DNA of 45,700 nucleotides from Candidatus Thioglobus sp. (GCA_029936515.1 JAPYSK010000002.1:30920-76619), one strand, 5' to 3'. Shown: positions 7,008 to 16,554, numbered from the stretch's first letter. Numbers and translations: made by a program. Notes: generated from the letters alone by a model not told the origin.

Positions 7008-9464
7008 ATGCTTGAAACAATATTTCAATATTCACTACTTTCATTTCTACTTTCTATAGTTTTACTTTTAATTGTTTTAGTAAAGACACGGGTAAAAATT
7101 TGGCAGCTATGGCTTTTAGCTATAGGATTAACTTACCCAGGTGCTGTCATAGCTAATCATCTAGGTGCACAGATCATACTATGTATTTTAGTTCTATTAG
7201 GAATCTTTCTTGTTCCTAGAATGAGGCTTTTAATATTCACAAAGCCACTTTTTAATTTAATGAGAAAATCACTACCTCCAATTGGCTTAACAGAAAGAAT
7301 TGCACTTGAGGCGGGAAGCGTTTGGTGGGATGCAGAATTATTTCAAGGTAATCCTAATTGGAAGCAATTATCAGATCTTAAGGCTACTGAGTTGACAGTT
7401 GAAGAACAAAGCTTTGTAGACAATGAAGTTGAAACACTGTGCTCTATGATTAATTCGTATGACATTGTTGCTAATCAAGACCTACCTAAAGAGGTTTGGA
7501 AATATATCTTTGATAAAGGCTTTTTAGGCTTAATTATTCCAAAAGAATTTAATGGCCTTGGATTTTCACACTTTGCTCACGCTATTATTGTGGGGAGACT
7601 TTCTTCGGCCTCACAATTTTTAGGTATCTCTGTTATGGTTCCAAATTCATTAGGGCCAGGTGAATTGCTTTTAAAGTATGGAACAGATGATCAAAAACAA
7701 TACTACTTACCTCGCTTAGCTAAGGGGAACGAGATCCCATGCTTTGGTCTGACCTCGACAGTTGCAGGTTCTGATGCGGGATCATTAATAGATAATGGCA
7801 TCGTCTGTTATGGTGAGTATGAGGGCAACGAAGTATTAGGATTAAGGTTGAATTGGGAAAAGCGATACATAACTCTTGCCCCTATTGCTACAGTTATAGG
7901 GCTGGCCTTTAAGGCATATGATCCAGATAACTTATTACCAGTTGATCACCCTCTTCATAAGAAAAATGATTTAGGTATTACATGTGCACTTATACCTCGC
8001 AATGCTAAGGGTTTGACTATAGGTTCCCGTCATCGACCAATTGGAGAGCCATTTCAAAATGGCCCTATCTATGGAAAAGATGTCTTTATACCTATGGACT
8101 GGATTATTGGTGGTGATAAGATGATCGGCCATGGCTGGAGAATGCTAATGGAGAGCCTAAGTGTTGGTAGAGGTATTTCACTTCCTGTTACTGGGGCATC
8201 AGCTACACAAGCCATGCTCCTAACTACCAGCACATATTCACAAACTCGCGAACAATTTGGCATACCTATAGCAAATATGGAGGGAATTCAAGAGAAGCTT
8301 TCAAATCTTGCTACCAATGCTTTCAGAGCTACTGCAAACATCAACTTGTCGACTTGGGCGCTTGATGCTGGACACAGACCATCAATCATTTCAGCTATAG
8401 TTAAGTATCGAAATACTCAACTACTGCAACAATCCTCGATTGATGCAATGGATATTCATGGTGGTAGAGCAGTTATGCAAGGCAAAAGAAACTATGTTGC
8501 CAATGTCTATGCGGGAGCACCAGTCGCAATTACTGTTGAGGGTGCAAACATATTAACTAGAAGCTTAATGATTTTTGGACAAGGCTTGATTAGGTGCCAT
8601 AAAACGATGCTGGATGAGCTAAATGCCCTCCATGACGACAGTAAAGATTCATTAATAAATTTTGACAAGGCACTAGTCAAACATGTCAGTAACTTTATTA
8701 ATAATATAGCAAGAGCAATTGTTTTTTCTTGGACTAGAGGTCGACTAGCAAAACCTTATGGCGACTCAACTACTAAAGTCTATTATCGTAATTTATCAGT
8801 TTTATCTGCAAAGTTTGCATGCTTAACCGATATTGCTTCTTTACTTTTGGGGGGATCTTTAAAGAGGAAAGAGATGATCTCTGGTCGTTTTGCGGATGCA
8901 ATTTCTGCAATGTATGAAATCAGCTCATGCCTTAAACTATACGAGGAAAAATTTCAAAACGATGATAATGTAAAAAGTATCCTTAAGTTATCCATTCTTA
9001 GATTGGCAAAAGAAGCCGACATGGCTATGATGGAAAATATAGAGAGTATGCCAATTAACAGAGTTTTTAAGGCGATATTGAAGTTCTTATTTTTTCCATT
9101 TTCAATTACAGGAGCCAAAATTGATGACAGATTAATAATCTCTACCTCTAAATCTATTAGCAACATAGATTGGCTATTAGAAAACTTATCTACCTGTATG
9201 TGTGCAAACTTAAAAGAGATCCCAGGTCATCCATTCTATATTTTGTTTCAAGGCTATGAGGCAGGTATCAAGTTAAAGGTGCTTAGAAAGAAAGCAAAAA
9301 AGGCAGGGTATAAGTACCAGCCAAGCATAACACTAGGGCAATGGTTACAAGGCTTAGTTGATAATAAAACTTTAACGAGCCAAGAAAGGGACGACTGGTT
9401 GAGACTGAATGATGTGGTTCTCGAATCTCTTAAGGTCGACGATTTTGAAAATGAAGAGACGTAA
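7008..9464 (+). CDS. fadE: Acyl-CoA dehydrogenase, FadE type
   Basis: 818 residues, close to E. coli FadE (814), and much longer than ordinary acyl-CoA dehydrogenases (about 380). The N-terminus (about 1-75) has two hydrophobic segments that should anchor it to the inner membrane. The catalytic dehydrogenase core covers about 100-530, with CFGLTSTVAGSDAGS for FAD/substrate binding and E511 in TVEGANILTRS as the likely catalytic base. The C-terminal ~280 residues are the FadE-specific domain (DUF1974). It performs the first, FAD-dependent step of beta-oxidation, acyl-CoA to trans-2-enoyl-CoA. It is the first gene of the operon; AAGGAT lies 9 nt before the ATG and fadB/N follows after 15 nt. 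Confidence 0.95.
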   Translation: MLETIFQYSLLSFLLSIVLLLIVLVKTRVKIWQLWLLAIGLTYPGAVIANHLGAQIILCILVLLGIFLVPRMRLLIFTKPLFNLMRKSLPPIGLTERIALEAGSVWWDAELFQGNPNWKQLSDLKATELTVEEQSFVDNEVETLCSMINSYDIVANQDLPKEVWKYIFDKGFLGLIIPKEFNGLGFSHFAHAIIVGRLSSASQFLGISVMVPNSLGPGELLLKYGTDDQKQYYLPRLAKGNEIPCFGLTSTVAGSDAGSLIDNGIVCYGEYEGNEVLGLRLNWEKRYITLAPIATVIGLAFKAYDPDNLLPVDHPLHKKNDLGITCALIPRNAKGLTIGSRHRPIGEPFQNGPIYGKDVFIPMDWIIGGDKMIGHGWRMLMESLSVGRGISLPVTGASATQAMLLTTSTYSQTREQFGIPIANMEGIQEKLSNLATNAFRATANINLSTWALDAGHRPSIISAIVKYRNTQLLQQSSIDAMDIHGGRAVMQGKRNYVANVYAGAPVAITVEGANILTRSLMIFGQGLIRCHKTMLDELNALHDDSKDSLINFDKALVKHVSNFINNIARAIVFSWTRGRLAKPYGDSTTKVYYRNLSVLSAKFACLTDIASLLLGGSLKRKEMISGRFADAISAMYEISSCLKLYEEKFQNDDNVKSILKLSILRLAKEADMAMMENIESMPINRVFKAILKFLFFPFSITGAKIDDRLIISTSKSISNIDWLLENLSTCMCANLKEIPGHPFYILFQGYEAGIKLKVLRKKAKKAGYKYQPSITLGQWLQGLVDNKTLTSQERDDWLRLNDVVLESLKVDDFENEET

Positions 9465-9479
9465 ATTAATAGGAATACT

Positions 9480-11918
9480 ATGAAACAATATTTTGATAAA
9501 GCTTTTAGCAAGATTGCTGTACTCGGTTCAGGAACAATGGGCGGTCAAATTGCAGCACACTTTGCTAATTTAGGATTTGAGGTTGTCATGTTTGATACGA
9601 GTCATGAGGCTCTATCTAAATCACTTAACATGATGAAAAAATTGAAGCCCACACCTTTGGCAAGTCAGTCAGTTATTGGATTGATTAAAACCTCAACATA
9701 TGACACGATGGATGTCTTATCTAAATGCGATTTTATAATAGAGTCTGTTGTTGAAAATTTAGACATCAAAAAGCAACTATTTTCTAATATCGCACCTTAC
9801 GTAAATGATGATGCGGTATTAGTAACAAATACTTCTGGCTTGTCAATTCAAAAAATTGCTGAACACTCTCCAGAGAGTTTAAGAAGTCGAATTTTTGGAG
9901 TTCACTTCTTTAACCCTCCTAGATATTTGCCATTGGTTGAGTTAATTCGGACTTCATTTAGCGATGAAAAGTTACTTCATAAGGCCGAGGGTTTCATTAC
10001 TTCTGCTTTAGGCAAAGAGGTTGTTTATGCCAAGGATAGCCCAGCTTTTATTGCAAATAGAATAGGTGTTTTTTCTTTTTTAGCTGTTTTAAAGCATGCA
10101 GAAAACTTCTCTCTTTCCGCAGATACGGTCGACGCTTTAACTGGAAAGAGAGTCGGGAGGCCAGCAAGCGCTACATTTAGAACGCTTGATGTTGTTGGTC
10201 TTGATGTTATGTCGAACGTTGTCAAAAATATTTATAAAAATGCAAAAGATGACCCCTGGGTAGAGCTATTTAAACTTCCAGATTGGATAGACAATTTAAT
10301 TGCAAAAGGCTCTCTTGGAAGTAAGACTAAAAAAGGGATTTATGAAAAAATAGGAAAGGATATATATGTTTATGATCCTGCCTCAGATCAATATAGACTC
10401 TCAGATAAAACCATTAGTTCTGAAGTCAAAAAAATCCTGAAAGAAAACGGCAATATCGAAAACTCTCTACTTGCCCTTTCCAAATGCGATGATCCTCAAG
10501 CTCAATTTTTATGGTCTGTTCATCGAGATGTATTTCATTACGCTTGCTACCAACTTGAGCATATTGCTGAAACAGTTAGGTGCGTTGATCTAGCTTTAAA
10601 ATCAGGCTTTGGCTGGAAGAGAGGTATCTTTGAACAAGTTCAACTTACTGGCTGGAGTGAAGTAAGAGATAGCTTGAATGTGGATATCAATAATGGAAAA
10701 TCTCTCTCAAGTGAGTCTTTGCCATCTTGGGTTCTTGATAAATCCTTTGTTTATTCAGATGAAGGGGCCTATGATCCAAATAAGAATAAATACATTCCTA
10801 GATCTTCTCACCCAGTCTATGACAGGCAGTTATTCAAACCTCTCTTAAAAGGTGAGAAGCAGCATCAACAAGATATTTTACTAGACGGTGAGTCAACTAA
10901 GCTGGTTGATATAGGTGACGGTGTTGCTAGCATATCGTTTAAAACGAAGATGAATGTTTTAAGTTCAAGCGTTTTGACTGAGTTGCCAAAGTGTCTTGAC
11001 TTTCTTGAAGATAATAGCTTTAATGCATTGATCTTTAAGCAGGAACAAGAACACTTCTGTGCTGGAGCAAATCTGTATGAAATTATTTCAGCCATTAAGT
11101 TAGGTCTTTTAGAGAAAGATCCAGGTATAGCATCAAAAGCTAAGAAAAAGGCTTTTGAGGTTATGCATCCAGAGTTGCCTAAACTAGGAAAGCTTTACTC
11201 GATTAAAAAAACAGTTGCTATGTTGCAAGAATTATTAATGCGTTTAAAACATGGCAGGATATTAACCATAGCAGCAGTTGATGGTTTGGCTCTGGGTGGT
11301 GGCTGTGAGTTACTTTTGCATTGCAACAAAGTAGTTGCATCAATGAATTCTTATATTGGCCTAGTTGAAGTAGGTATCGGTGCTTTGCCAGCAGGGTGCG
11401 GCAGTAAGGAAATGGCTCTAAGGGCATATCTTAATAAAGAGACAGATGATATCTTTCCATTACTCTCTAAATACTTTGAGCAGATTGCTATGGCCAAAGT
11501 ATCTGCAAGCGCATTAGAGGCAAAGGAGATGGGCTATCTAAGAGATGATGATGTTATTATTGCTAATCCAAATGAATTGCTTTATGTCGCAAAACAACAA
11601 GCATTAGCATTACTTGATTCAGGCTTTAAGTCTCCTTTAGATTCAACTTTTAAAGTTGTTGGTAAGGCAGGTTATGCAAATATTATGGCGCAAGTTGCTA
11701 ATCTATATGAGGGGCACTTTATGTCGGAGCATGATAATTATTGTGTTACTCGCTTAGCAAGGGTAATGACTGGCTCAAAGGTTGAAGAAAATACTACAGT
11801 TAATTCACAAATGATTCTGGATCTTGAAAGGGAGTATTTTATTAAACTCTTAGGCACTCAAAAAACTCAGGATCGAATTGAATACATGCTGAGAAATAGT
11901 AAACCACTTCGTAATTAA
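9480..11918 (+). CDS. 3-hydroxyacyl-CoA dehydrogenase / enoyl-CoA hydratase fusion (FadN-type order)
   Basis: 812 residues. The dehydrogenase half comes first: the Rossmann motif G16-S-G-T-M-G21, the NTSGLSI segment, GVHFFNPPRYLPLVELI with the catalytic His, and a second 3HCDH C-terminal unit up to about residue 430. The enoyl-CoA hydratase/crotonase half follows (about 475-700), with HFCAGANL, GLALGGGCELLLHC and LVEVGIGALPAG. Both crotonase glutamates are present, so hydration activity should be intact. E. coli FadB has the opposite order, while Bacillus FadN has this one. It catalyses steps two and three of beta-oxidation. It lies between fadE (15 nt) and the thiolase gene. Confidence 0.93.
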   Translation: MKQYFDKAFSKIAVLGSGTMGGQIAAHFANLGFEVVMFDTSHEALSKSLNMMKKLKPTPLASQSVIGLIKTSTYDTMDVLSKCDFIIESVVENLDIKKQLFSNIAPYVNDDAVLVTNTSGLSIQKIAEHSPESLRSRIFGVHFFNPPRYLPLVELIRTSFSDEKLLHKAEGFITSALGKEVVYAKDSPAFIANRIGVFSFLAVLKHAENFSLSADTVDALTGKRVGRPASATFRTLDVVGLDVMSNVVKNIYKNAKDDPWVELFKLPDWIDNLIAKGSLGSKTKKGIYEKIGKDIYVYDPASDQYRLSDKTISSEVKKILKENGNIENSLLALSKCDDPQAQFLWSVHRDVFHYACYQLEHIAETVRCVDLALKSGFGWKRGIFEQVQLTGWSEVRDSLNVDINNGKSLSSESLPSWVLDKSFVYSDEGAYDPNKNKYIPRSSHPVYDRQLFKPLLKGEKQHQQDILLDGESTKLVDIGDGVASISFKTKMNVLSSSVLTELPKCLDFLEDNSFNALIFKQEQEHFCAGANLYEIISAIKLGLLEKDPGIASKAKKKAFEVMHPELPKLGKLYSIKKTVAMLQELLMRLKHGRILTIAAVDGLALGGGCELLLHCNKVVASMNSYIGLVEVGIGALPAGCGSKEMALRAYLNKETDDIFPLLSKYFEQIAMAKVSASALEAKEMGYLRDDDVIIANPNELLYVAKQQALALLDSGFKSPLDSTFKVVGKAGYANIMAQVANLYEGHFMSEHDNYCVTRLARVMTGSKVEENTTVNSQMILDLEREYFIKLLGTQKTQDRIEYMLRNSKPLRN

Positions 11919-11930
11919 TTGGAGAACATG

Positions 11931-13124
11931 ATGAGAAAAGCTTATATTATTGATGCAAAAAGAACTCCAGTTGGTAAAGTCAGAGGCTTGTTGTCTAAAA
12001 CTAGAGCAGATGACTTATTAGTTCATGCAATAAAAAGTGTCCTAATAGCATCTGACGTTAGCGAAGAAATTAATAAAAATATTGATGATATTATTGTTGG
12101 TTGCGCAATGCCAGAAGGCCCTCAAGGGCTTAACATTGCTCGCATAGCAACATTGCTAGCTGGCTTACCGGACTCGACTCCAGCATACACTCTCAATAGA
12201 TTTTGCTCATCAGGACTACAGTCTGTATCTAATGCAGCAGATCTTGTTAAGTCAGGCTCTGCAGATCTAGTGATTGCTGCCGGAGTAGAAAGTATGAGTA
12301 GCGTTCCTATGACAGGCTTCAAGCCATCTATGAATCCAAAAATATTATCTGATGAAAATATTTCCATCGCTTATGGGATGGGATTGACGGCAGAAAAGGT
12401 CGTTCAGAAATATAATATTTCAAGGGAAGCTCAGGATGAGTTTGCTTTTGATAGTCACCAAAAAGCAATCTTAGCCAATAGCAACGGCTTATTTGTAAAT
12501 GAAATTTCACCAATTACTACAATTGAAAATGGCTACTCCATAGATTCCAAGGAGTACACAACAAATTCTAATATTGTTTCTCAAGATGAAGGGCCGAGAG
12601 AGGATACAAGTCTTGAAGTTTTAGCCAAGCTTAGAACTGTATTTGCGCAGGATGGTTCAGTTACCGCAGGAAACAGCTCACAAATGTCTGATGCTGCTGC
12701 TGCTGTTCTAGTTGCTAGTGAAGAAGCGGTCGAGAAATATAACCTAACACCGAAAGCAGAATTTATTGGCTTTTCGGTTGCAGGCGTTCCTGCAGAAATA
12801 ATGGGTATTGGGCCTATAAAGGCTGTCCCTAAGGTTTTAAAATCGGTGGGATTAAGTCTTGATGATATTGGCTGGATAGAGCTGAATGAAGCATTTGCAG
12901 CGCAATCTTTGGCTGTCATTAGTGAGTTAGGCTTGGATACTCAAAAAGTTAACCCACTGGGCGGTGCTATTGCTCTTGGACATCCATTAGGTGCAACGGG
13001 TGCTATACGCGTAGCAACTCTAGTATCAGCTATGCAAAGAGAAAACATTGATTATGGTATGGTCACCATGTGTATAGGTACTGGTATGGGCGCAGCTGGA
13101 ATTATCAAAAATATAAGAAATTAA
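11931..13124 (+). CDS. Acetyl-CoA C-acyltransferase (3-ketoacyl-CoA thiolase)
   Basis: 397 residues from ATG 11931. The frame is open from TTG 11919, but GGAG at 11921-11924 is the ribosome-binding site and gives correct 6-nt spacing to ATG 11931 (ATG 11928 would be too close). Thiolase hallmarks are the nucleophile C92 in NRFCSSGLQS, NPLGGAIALGHPLGATGA with the conserved His, and C in MCIGTGMGAA as the acid/base cysteine. It performs the final thiolytic step of beta-oxidation, releasing acetyl-CoA. The preceding dehydrogenase/hydratase gene ends only 12 nt upstream, as for the FadB/FadA pair. It could equally act on acetoacetyl-CoA. Confidence 0.93.
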   Translation: MRKAYIIDAKRTPVGKVRGLLSKTRADDLLVHAIKSVLIASDVSEEINKNIDDIIVGCAMPEGPQGLNIARIATLLAGLPDSTPAYTLNRFCSSGLQSVSNAADLVKSGSADLVIAAGVESMSSVPMTGFKPSMNPKILSDENISIAYGMGLTAEKVVQKYNISREAQDEFAFDSHQKAILANSNGLFVNEISPITTIENGYSIDSKEYTTNSNIVSQDEGPREDTSLEVLAKLRTVFAQDGSVTAGNSSQMSDAAAAVLVASEEAVEKYNLTPKAEFIGFSVAGVPAEIMGIGPIKAVPKVLKSVGLSLDDIGWIELNEAFAAQSLAVISELGLDTQKVNPLGGAIALGHPLGATGAIRVATLVSAMQRENIDYGMVTMCIGTGMGAAGIIKNIRN

Positions 13125-14105
13125 ATGGAAAATAAAAACTTTATCAAAAAATTAAGACTGCCAATTATTCAGTCGCCAATGTTTATCGTATCCAACGCAA
13201 GGCTAGTTATTGCCTCATCAAAGGCGGGAATTGTTGGCTCATTCCCAACGGCGAATTGTCGAACATTGGAAGCTTTGGATGAATCCTTTTCAGAAATAAC
13301 AGCAGCCCTAGGTACTGGCAAAGATGCACTTCCTTGGTCAGTTAATATTATTGTTAGTAAGATGTATGCTCGAAGTAATGATGATTTAGATTTAATCCTT
13401 AAGTACAAACCCCCTATCGTAATAACATCACTCGGAAACCCTAAGGAGGTTGTAGAGAAAGTCCATGAGTATGGCGGATTAGTTTTTTCAGACGTTATTA
13501 ATTTATATCACTCAAAAAAAGCAATTAGCGTTGGCGTAGACGGTTTAATTTTGATTTGTAATGGAGCTGGCGGACATACCGGAGATTTATCTCCCTTTGC
13601 TTTTGTCTCAGAGGTAAGAGAAATCTTTGATGGCATAATTATTGTTGGCGGAAGTATCAGCTCGGGTGATTCTATACTAGCGATCCAGGCTTTAGGTGCA
13701 GATATGGCGTACATGGGAACTCGCTTTATCGCAACTCAAGAAAGTGACGCTACTGATGAATACAAAGAGATGATACTAAATGCTACAGCAAGTGAGATTG
13801 TTAAGTCTAATAAAATTACAGGTGTTAACGGAAATTGGCTAGAGCAGTCATTGAAAAATGCCGGTATTTCAACTAAAGATGGTGGCTTTAAAAAAACATT
13901 GAGTGATTTAAAGAGAATGATAATGCCACTCATAAAACAAAAACTCAAAGTAGATTTTGATATAAGCAAAGTTACTGCCAAGAGATGGCGTGATATTTTT
14001 TCAGCAGGACAGGGTGTTGGCTCTATTTCCAATGTGCCCAGCGTTGAAGATTTAGTGATAGAATTAGAACAACAACATACCAAATCTAAAAGTCGAATTT
14101 TATAA
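13125..14105 (+). CDS. Nitronate monooxygenase / 2-nitropropane dioxygenase-like FMN protein
   Basis: A 326-residue TIM-barrel flavoprotein. The start LRLPIIQSPMFIVSN matches the family N-terminus. H151 in GAGGHTG is the conserved catalytic histidine, and the FMN phosphate loop is visible as IIVGGSISSG followed by MGTRFIATQES. The ATG directly abuts the thiolase stop codon, so translation is probably coupled. Family members oxidise nitronates, but many homologues sit in fatty-acid, steroid or aromatic degradation operons and act on unknown CoA or enoyl substrates, some resembling the enoyl reductase FabK. Its presence inside a beta-oxidation operon argues for an acyl-related role here (inference). 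Confidence 0.85.
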   Translation: MENKNFIKKLRLPIIQSPMFIVSNARLVIASSKAGIVGSFPTANCRTLEALDESFSEITAALGTGKDALPWSVNIIVSKMYARSNDDLDLILKYKPPIVITSLGNPKEVVEKVHEYGGLVFSDVINLYHSKKAISVGVDGLILICNGAGGHTGDLSPFAFVSEVREIFDGIIIVGGSISSGDSILAIQALGADMAYMGTRFIATQESDATDEYKEMILNATASEIVKSNKITGVNGNWLEQSLKNAGISTKDGGFKKTLSDLKRMIMPLIKQKLKVDFDISKVTAKRWRDIFSAGQGVGSISNVPSVEDLVIELEQQHTKSKSRIL

Positions 14106-14114
14106 GGAAAAAAA

Positions 14115-14684
14115 ATGTTATCTAAGGCAGCTAAGAGGGATTTAAAGCACAATAGAACAATTGAAGGTAAGGGCTATAAAAGAGAGGATGGGCTTTGGGA
14201 TATTGAAGTTTTTCTCATTGATAGTAAGACATTCTCATTTAATAATATGCACAAAGGTTATATTAGTGCAGGAGAGCCGTTGCATGATATGGCCATTAGA
14301 CTAACGCTCGATGATGACAGAAAGATTATTGATATAGAGGCTGTTATTGGCTCAGGCCCTTATAACGTATGTCCTCAAGCGGTAATAAATTGTGAAAAAT
14401 TAAAAGGGGAATTTGTAGTCTCAGGCTTTAATAGGAAGGTTTTAAAAATATTAGGCTCAGAAAAAGGTTGCCGGCATATAACAGATTTGTTGGCTCATGC
14501 TGCAACGATAGCTTATCAAACACTTTGGAAAGAAAAAACTGCTGACAATGTTAAAACAATCTCTTTAGATGAGGTCAAGTCAATTGAAAAAAAATTTGCA
14601 AACTCTTGTTATGCATTTAAGAAAGATGGAGAGGTCTATAATCAGTATAAAGAAATCTTGATTAATAAATTAGAGAAGAATTAA
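14115..14684 (+). CDS. DUF2889 family protein
   Basis: 189 residues. The opening REDGLWDIEVFLIDSKTF and the following HDMAIRLTLDDDRKIIDIEAVIGS, with GCRHITDLLAH further on, match the DUF2889 family as I remember it. There are no membrane segments or signal peptide, so it should be cytoplasmic. The function is unknown. It lies in the beta-oxidation operon, 9 nt after the nitronate monooxygenase-like gene and 25 nt before the acyl-CoA ligase gene. The conserved His, Asp and Cys residues (CRH, HDM, YNVCPQ) could form a metal or catalytic site, but this is speculation. Confidence 0.75.
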   Translation: MLSKAAKRDLKHNRTIEGKGYKREDGLWDIEVFLIDSKTFSFNNMHKGYISAGEPLHDMAIRLTLDDDRKIIDIEAVIGSGPYNVCPQAVINCEKLKGEFVVSGFNRKVLKILGSEKGCRHITDLLAHAATIAYQTLWKEKTADNVKTISLDEVKSIEKKFANSCYAFKKDGEVYNQYKEILINKLEKN

Positions 14685-14697
14685 TAATTAACTTAAA

Positions 14698-14709
14698 GGG
14701 GGGGGAGGC
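14698..14709 (+). promoter_or_regulatory. Ribosome-binding site containing a G8 homopolymer
   Basis: Eight consecutive Gs (14698-14705), then AGGC, immediately precede the ATG at 14710. Such a G run is rare in this AT-rich sequence. It overlaps the Shine-Dalgarno position, so length changes would alter the ribosome-binding-site strength or spacing of the acyl-CoA ligase gene. Confidence 0.6.
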
Positions 14710-16359
14710 ATGGAAACAGAGATACCAAACAAACTTGAAGATACAGAATTTTTTAAAGAGCATGCCAACCTAGTTGATTTTTTTAATAACTCTTGCAATA
14801 AGCATAGTGAAAAAATAGCTTTTGAAAGTTATGGTGTTGAGATGTCTTTTGATGAGCTTTCTTTACAAGTAAATTCCTTTGCCTCATGGCTCAGTCAAAA
14901 TTTCAAGCCTGGAGACAGGATTGCAGTTATGATGCCAAATATGTTGGCTTATCCAGTCATCGTTTATGGTGCATTGATGGCTGGAGTTATTGTCATAAAT
15001 ATAAACCCTCTATACACTCCAAGAGAATTAGAGCATGTATTAAGAGATAGTGAAGCCAAGTTATTGCTAGTTTGGGAAGGGGTTGCCCATGTTGTCGAAA
15101 AATCAAACCTTGCTAGTGTAGATAAAGTGGTAGTTACTACTATTGGAGATCTTCTTGGTTTTAAAGGAAAGATTATTAATTTTGTTGCCAGAAAGGTTAA
15201 AAAATTAGTACCAAAATTTAATATAAATGGCACACTAGCATTCACAGAAGTTTTAAACGAAGGTGCAAAAATAGATTTTTCTGGTGTTGAAATATCGATA
15301 AATGATACCGCATTTTTGCAATATACTGGTGGCACAACTGGAGTGTCTAAGGGGGCAATACTGACACATCGAAATATTCTAGCAAACATTATTCAAGCTT
15401 TTTTTACTCTAGATCCAAAAATGTATGAAAACTCTGATAATGAGCAAAGAGTTGCAATTTGTCCGCTACCGCTTTATCACATTTTTGCCCTTACAGTGCA
15501 CAACTTCATGTTGTTTCATATTGGAGGTAAGAGTGTTCTCGTGACCAACCCAAGGGACCTTAAAACTTTTATTTCAATTCTGAAAAAACATAAGTTTCAT
15601 ATGATTTCAGGCGTCAATACACTTTATGAAGCGCTACTAAATAGTGATGGTTTTAAAAATTTAGATTTTAGTAACCTGATTATGTCCTTAAGTGGTGGGA
15701 TGGCGGCGTTAGATACAACTGCAAAGAGATGGTATGAGGTAACAAATTCGATCGTTTGGCAGGCTTACGGCTTAACCGAGACTTCCCCTCTTGTTAGTGT
15801 GAATGACTATAGACAAACTGAATTTACTGGCTCTGTTGGTTTGCCTGCTGCATTCACTGAGATTCAAATTCGAGATGAAGAGAATAATGTATTAACTGAA
15901 ACCAACGCAGTTGGTGAGCTTTGTGTTCGCGGGCCACAGGTTATGAGAGGCTATTGGAACTCAGAGCTTTCAGGCCTAGATGAAAATAATTGGTTCATGA
16001 CTGGAGATATTGCTCGAGTAGATGAAACTGGTAATATTTTTATTGTTGATCGTAAAAAAGATATGATTATAGTTTCTGGATTTAATGTATTTCCAAATGA
16101 GGTAGAGGCTGTGGTTAATGAGCATCCTGCAGTACTTGAATGTGGATGTGTTGGAATTGAAGGTAAGGATTCACAAGAACTTGTTAAAGTATTTATAGTC
16201 CTTCATGAAGGCCAAGAATTATCGGAGGAAGAAATTATTTCTTTTTGTCGTGAAAAATTAACTGCTTACAAAGTTCCTAAGCATATTGAATTTATTAAAG
16301 AGATTCCAAAAACGAATGTTGGTAAAGTTTTAAGAAGAGAGTTAAAAACTAACTCTTAA
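14710..16359 (+). CDS. fadD: Long-chain fatty-acid--CoA ligase (AMP-forming)
   Basis: 549 residues, close to E. coli FadD (561). It is an adenylate-forming enzyme with the P-loop signature YTGGTTGVSKGA followed by LTHRN, the AYGLTETSP motif, the hinge MTGDIARVDETGNIFIVDRKKDMIIVSGFNVFP and the C-terminal lysine in PKTNVGKVLRR. The FadD/FACS signature around DRKKDMI is visible. It activates fatty acids to acyl-CoA at the inner membrane face and feeds FadE. It is the last gene of the beta-oxidation operon and is preceded by a G-rich ribosome-binding site. No clear terminator follows. The six-gene operon therefore carries every enzyme from free fatty acid to acetyl-CoA. Confidence 0.93.
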   Translation: METEIPNKLEDTEFFKEHANLVDFFNNSCNKHSEKIAFESYGVEMSFDELSLQVNSFASWLSQNFKPGDRIAVMMPNMLAYPVIVYGALMAGVIVININPLYTPRELEHVLRDSEAKLLLVWEGVAHVVEKSNLASVDKVVVTTIGDLLGFKGKIINFVARKVKKLVPKFNINGTLAFTEVLNEGAKIDFSGVEISINDTAFLQYTGGTTGVSKGAILTHRNILANIIQAFFTLDPKMYENSDNEQRVAICPLPLYHIFALTVHNFMLFHIGGKSVLVTNPRDLKTFISILKKHKFHMISGVNTLYEALLNSDGFKNLDFSNLIMSLSGGMAALDTTAKRWYEVTNSIVWQAYGLTETSPLVSVNDYRQTEFTGSVGLPAAFTEIQIRDEENNVLTETNAVGELCVRGPQVMRGYWNSELSGLDENNWFMTGDIARVDETGNIFIVDRKKDMIIVSGFNVFPNEVEAVVNEHPAVLECGCVGIEGKDSQELVKVFIVLHEGQELSEEEIISFCREKLTAYKVPKHIEFIKEIPKTNVGKVLRRELKTNS

Positions 16360-16428
16360 CTTTGTATTGCCTCACCTATTGAAAGTCTGAATAATAATCT
16401 ATAAGGTTACTTGTTAGAGAGTGAAGCC

Positions 16429-16503
16429 ATGTATTATTTAAAGCAGAAAATAGCGGAGCGAGATGAACAATGGAGGCAAGACTATCAACTGCAAAGCAAG
16501 TGA
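16429..16503 (+). other. Possible 24-codon ORF in the gap before the Liv operon
   Basis: ATG at 16429 runs 24 codons to TGA 16501-16503, giving MYYLKQKIAERDEQWRQDYQ plus four residues. The peptide is hydrophilic and charged. GAGAGTGAAG lies upstream, so a ribosome-binding site is possible. I do not recognise it. The 195-nt gap 16360-16554 otherwise shows no convincing promoter or terminator. The ORF may be a leader peptide, a remnant, or chance. Confidence 0.2.
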
Positions 16504-16554
16504 GTGAGATTGTTTGCTTTAAAAGAACTAATTTAATGGCTATGACTAAAGTCA

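Noticed and set aside
11919-11930. TTG start for the thiolase
   Set aside because: The TTG overlaps the Shine-Dalgarno GGAG itself; ATG 11931 is correctly spaced.
16360-16554. Mobile-element end or attachment site at the left edge of the GC-rich block
   Set aside because: No matching direct or inverted repeats, tRNA fragment or integrase were found at this edge or at 23128-23204.
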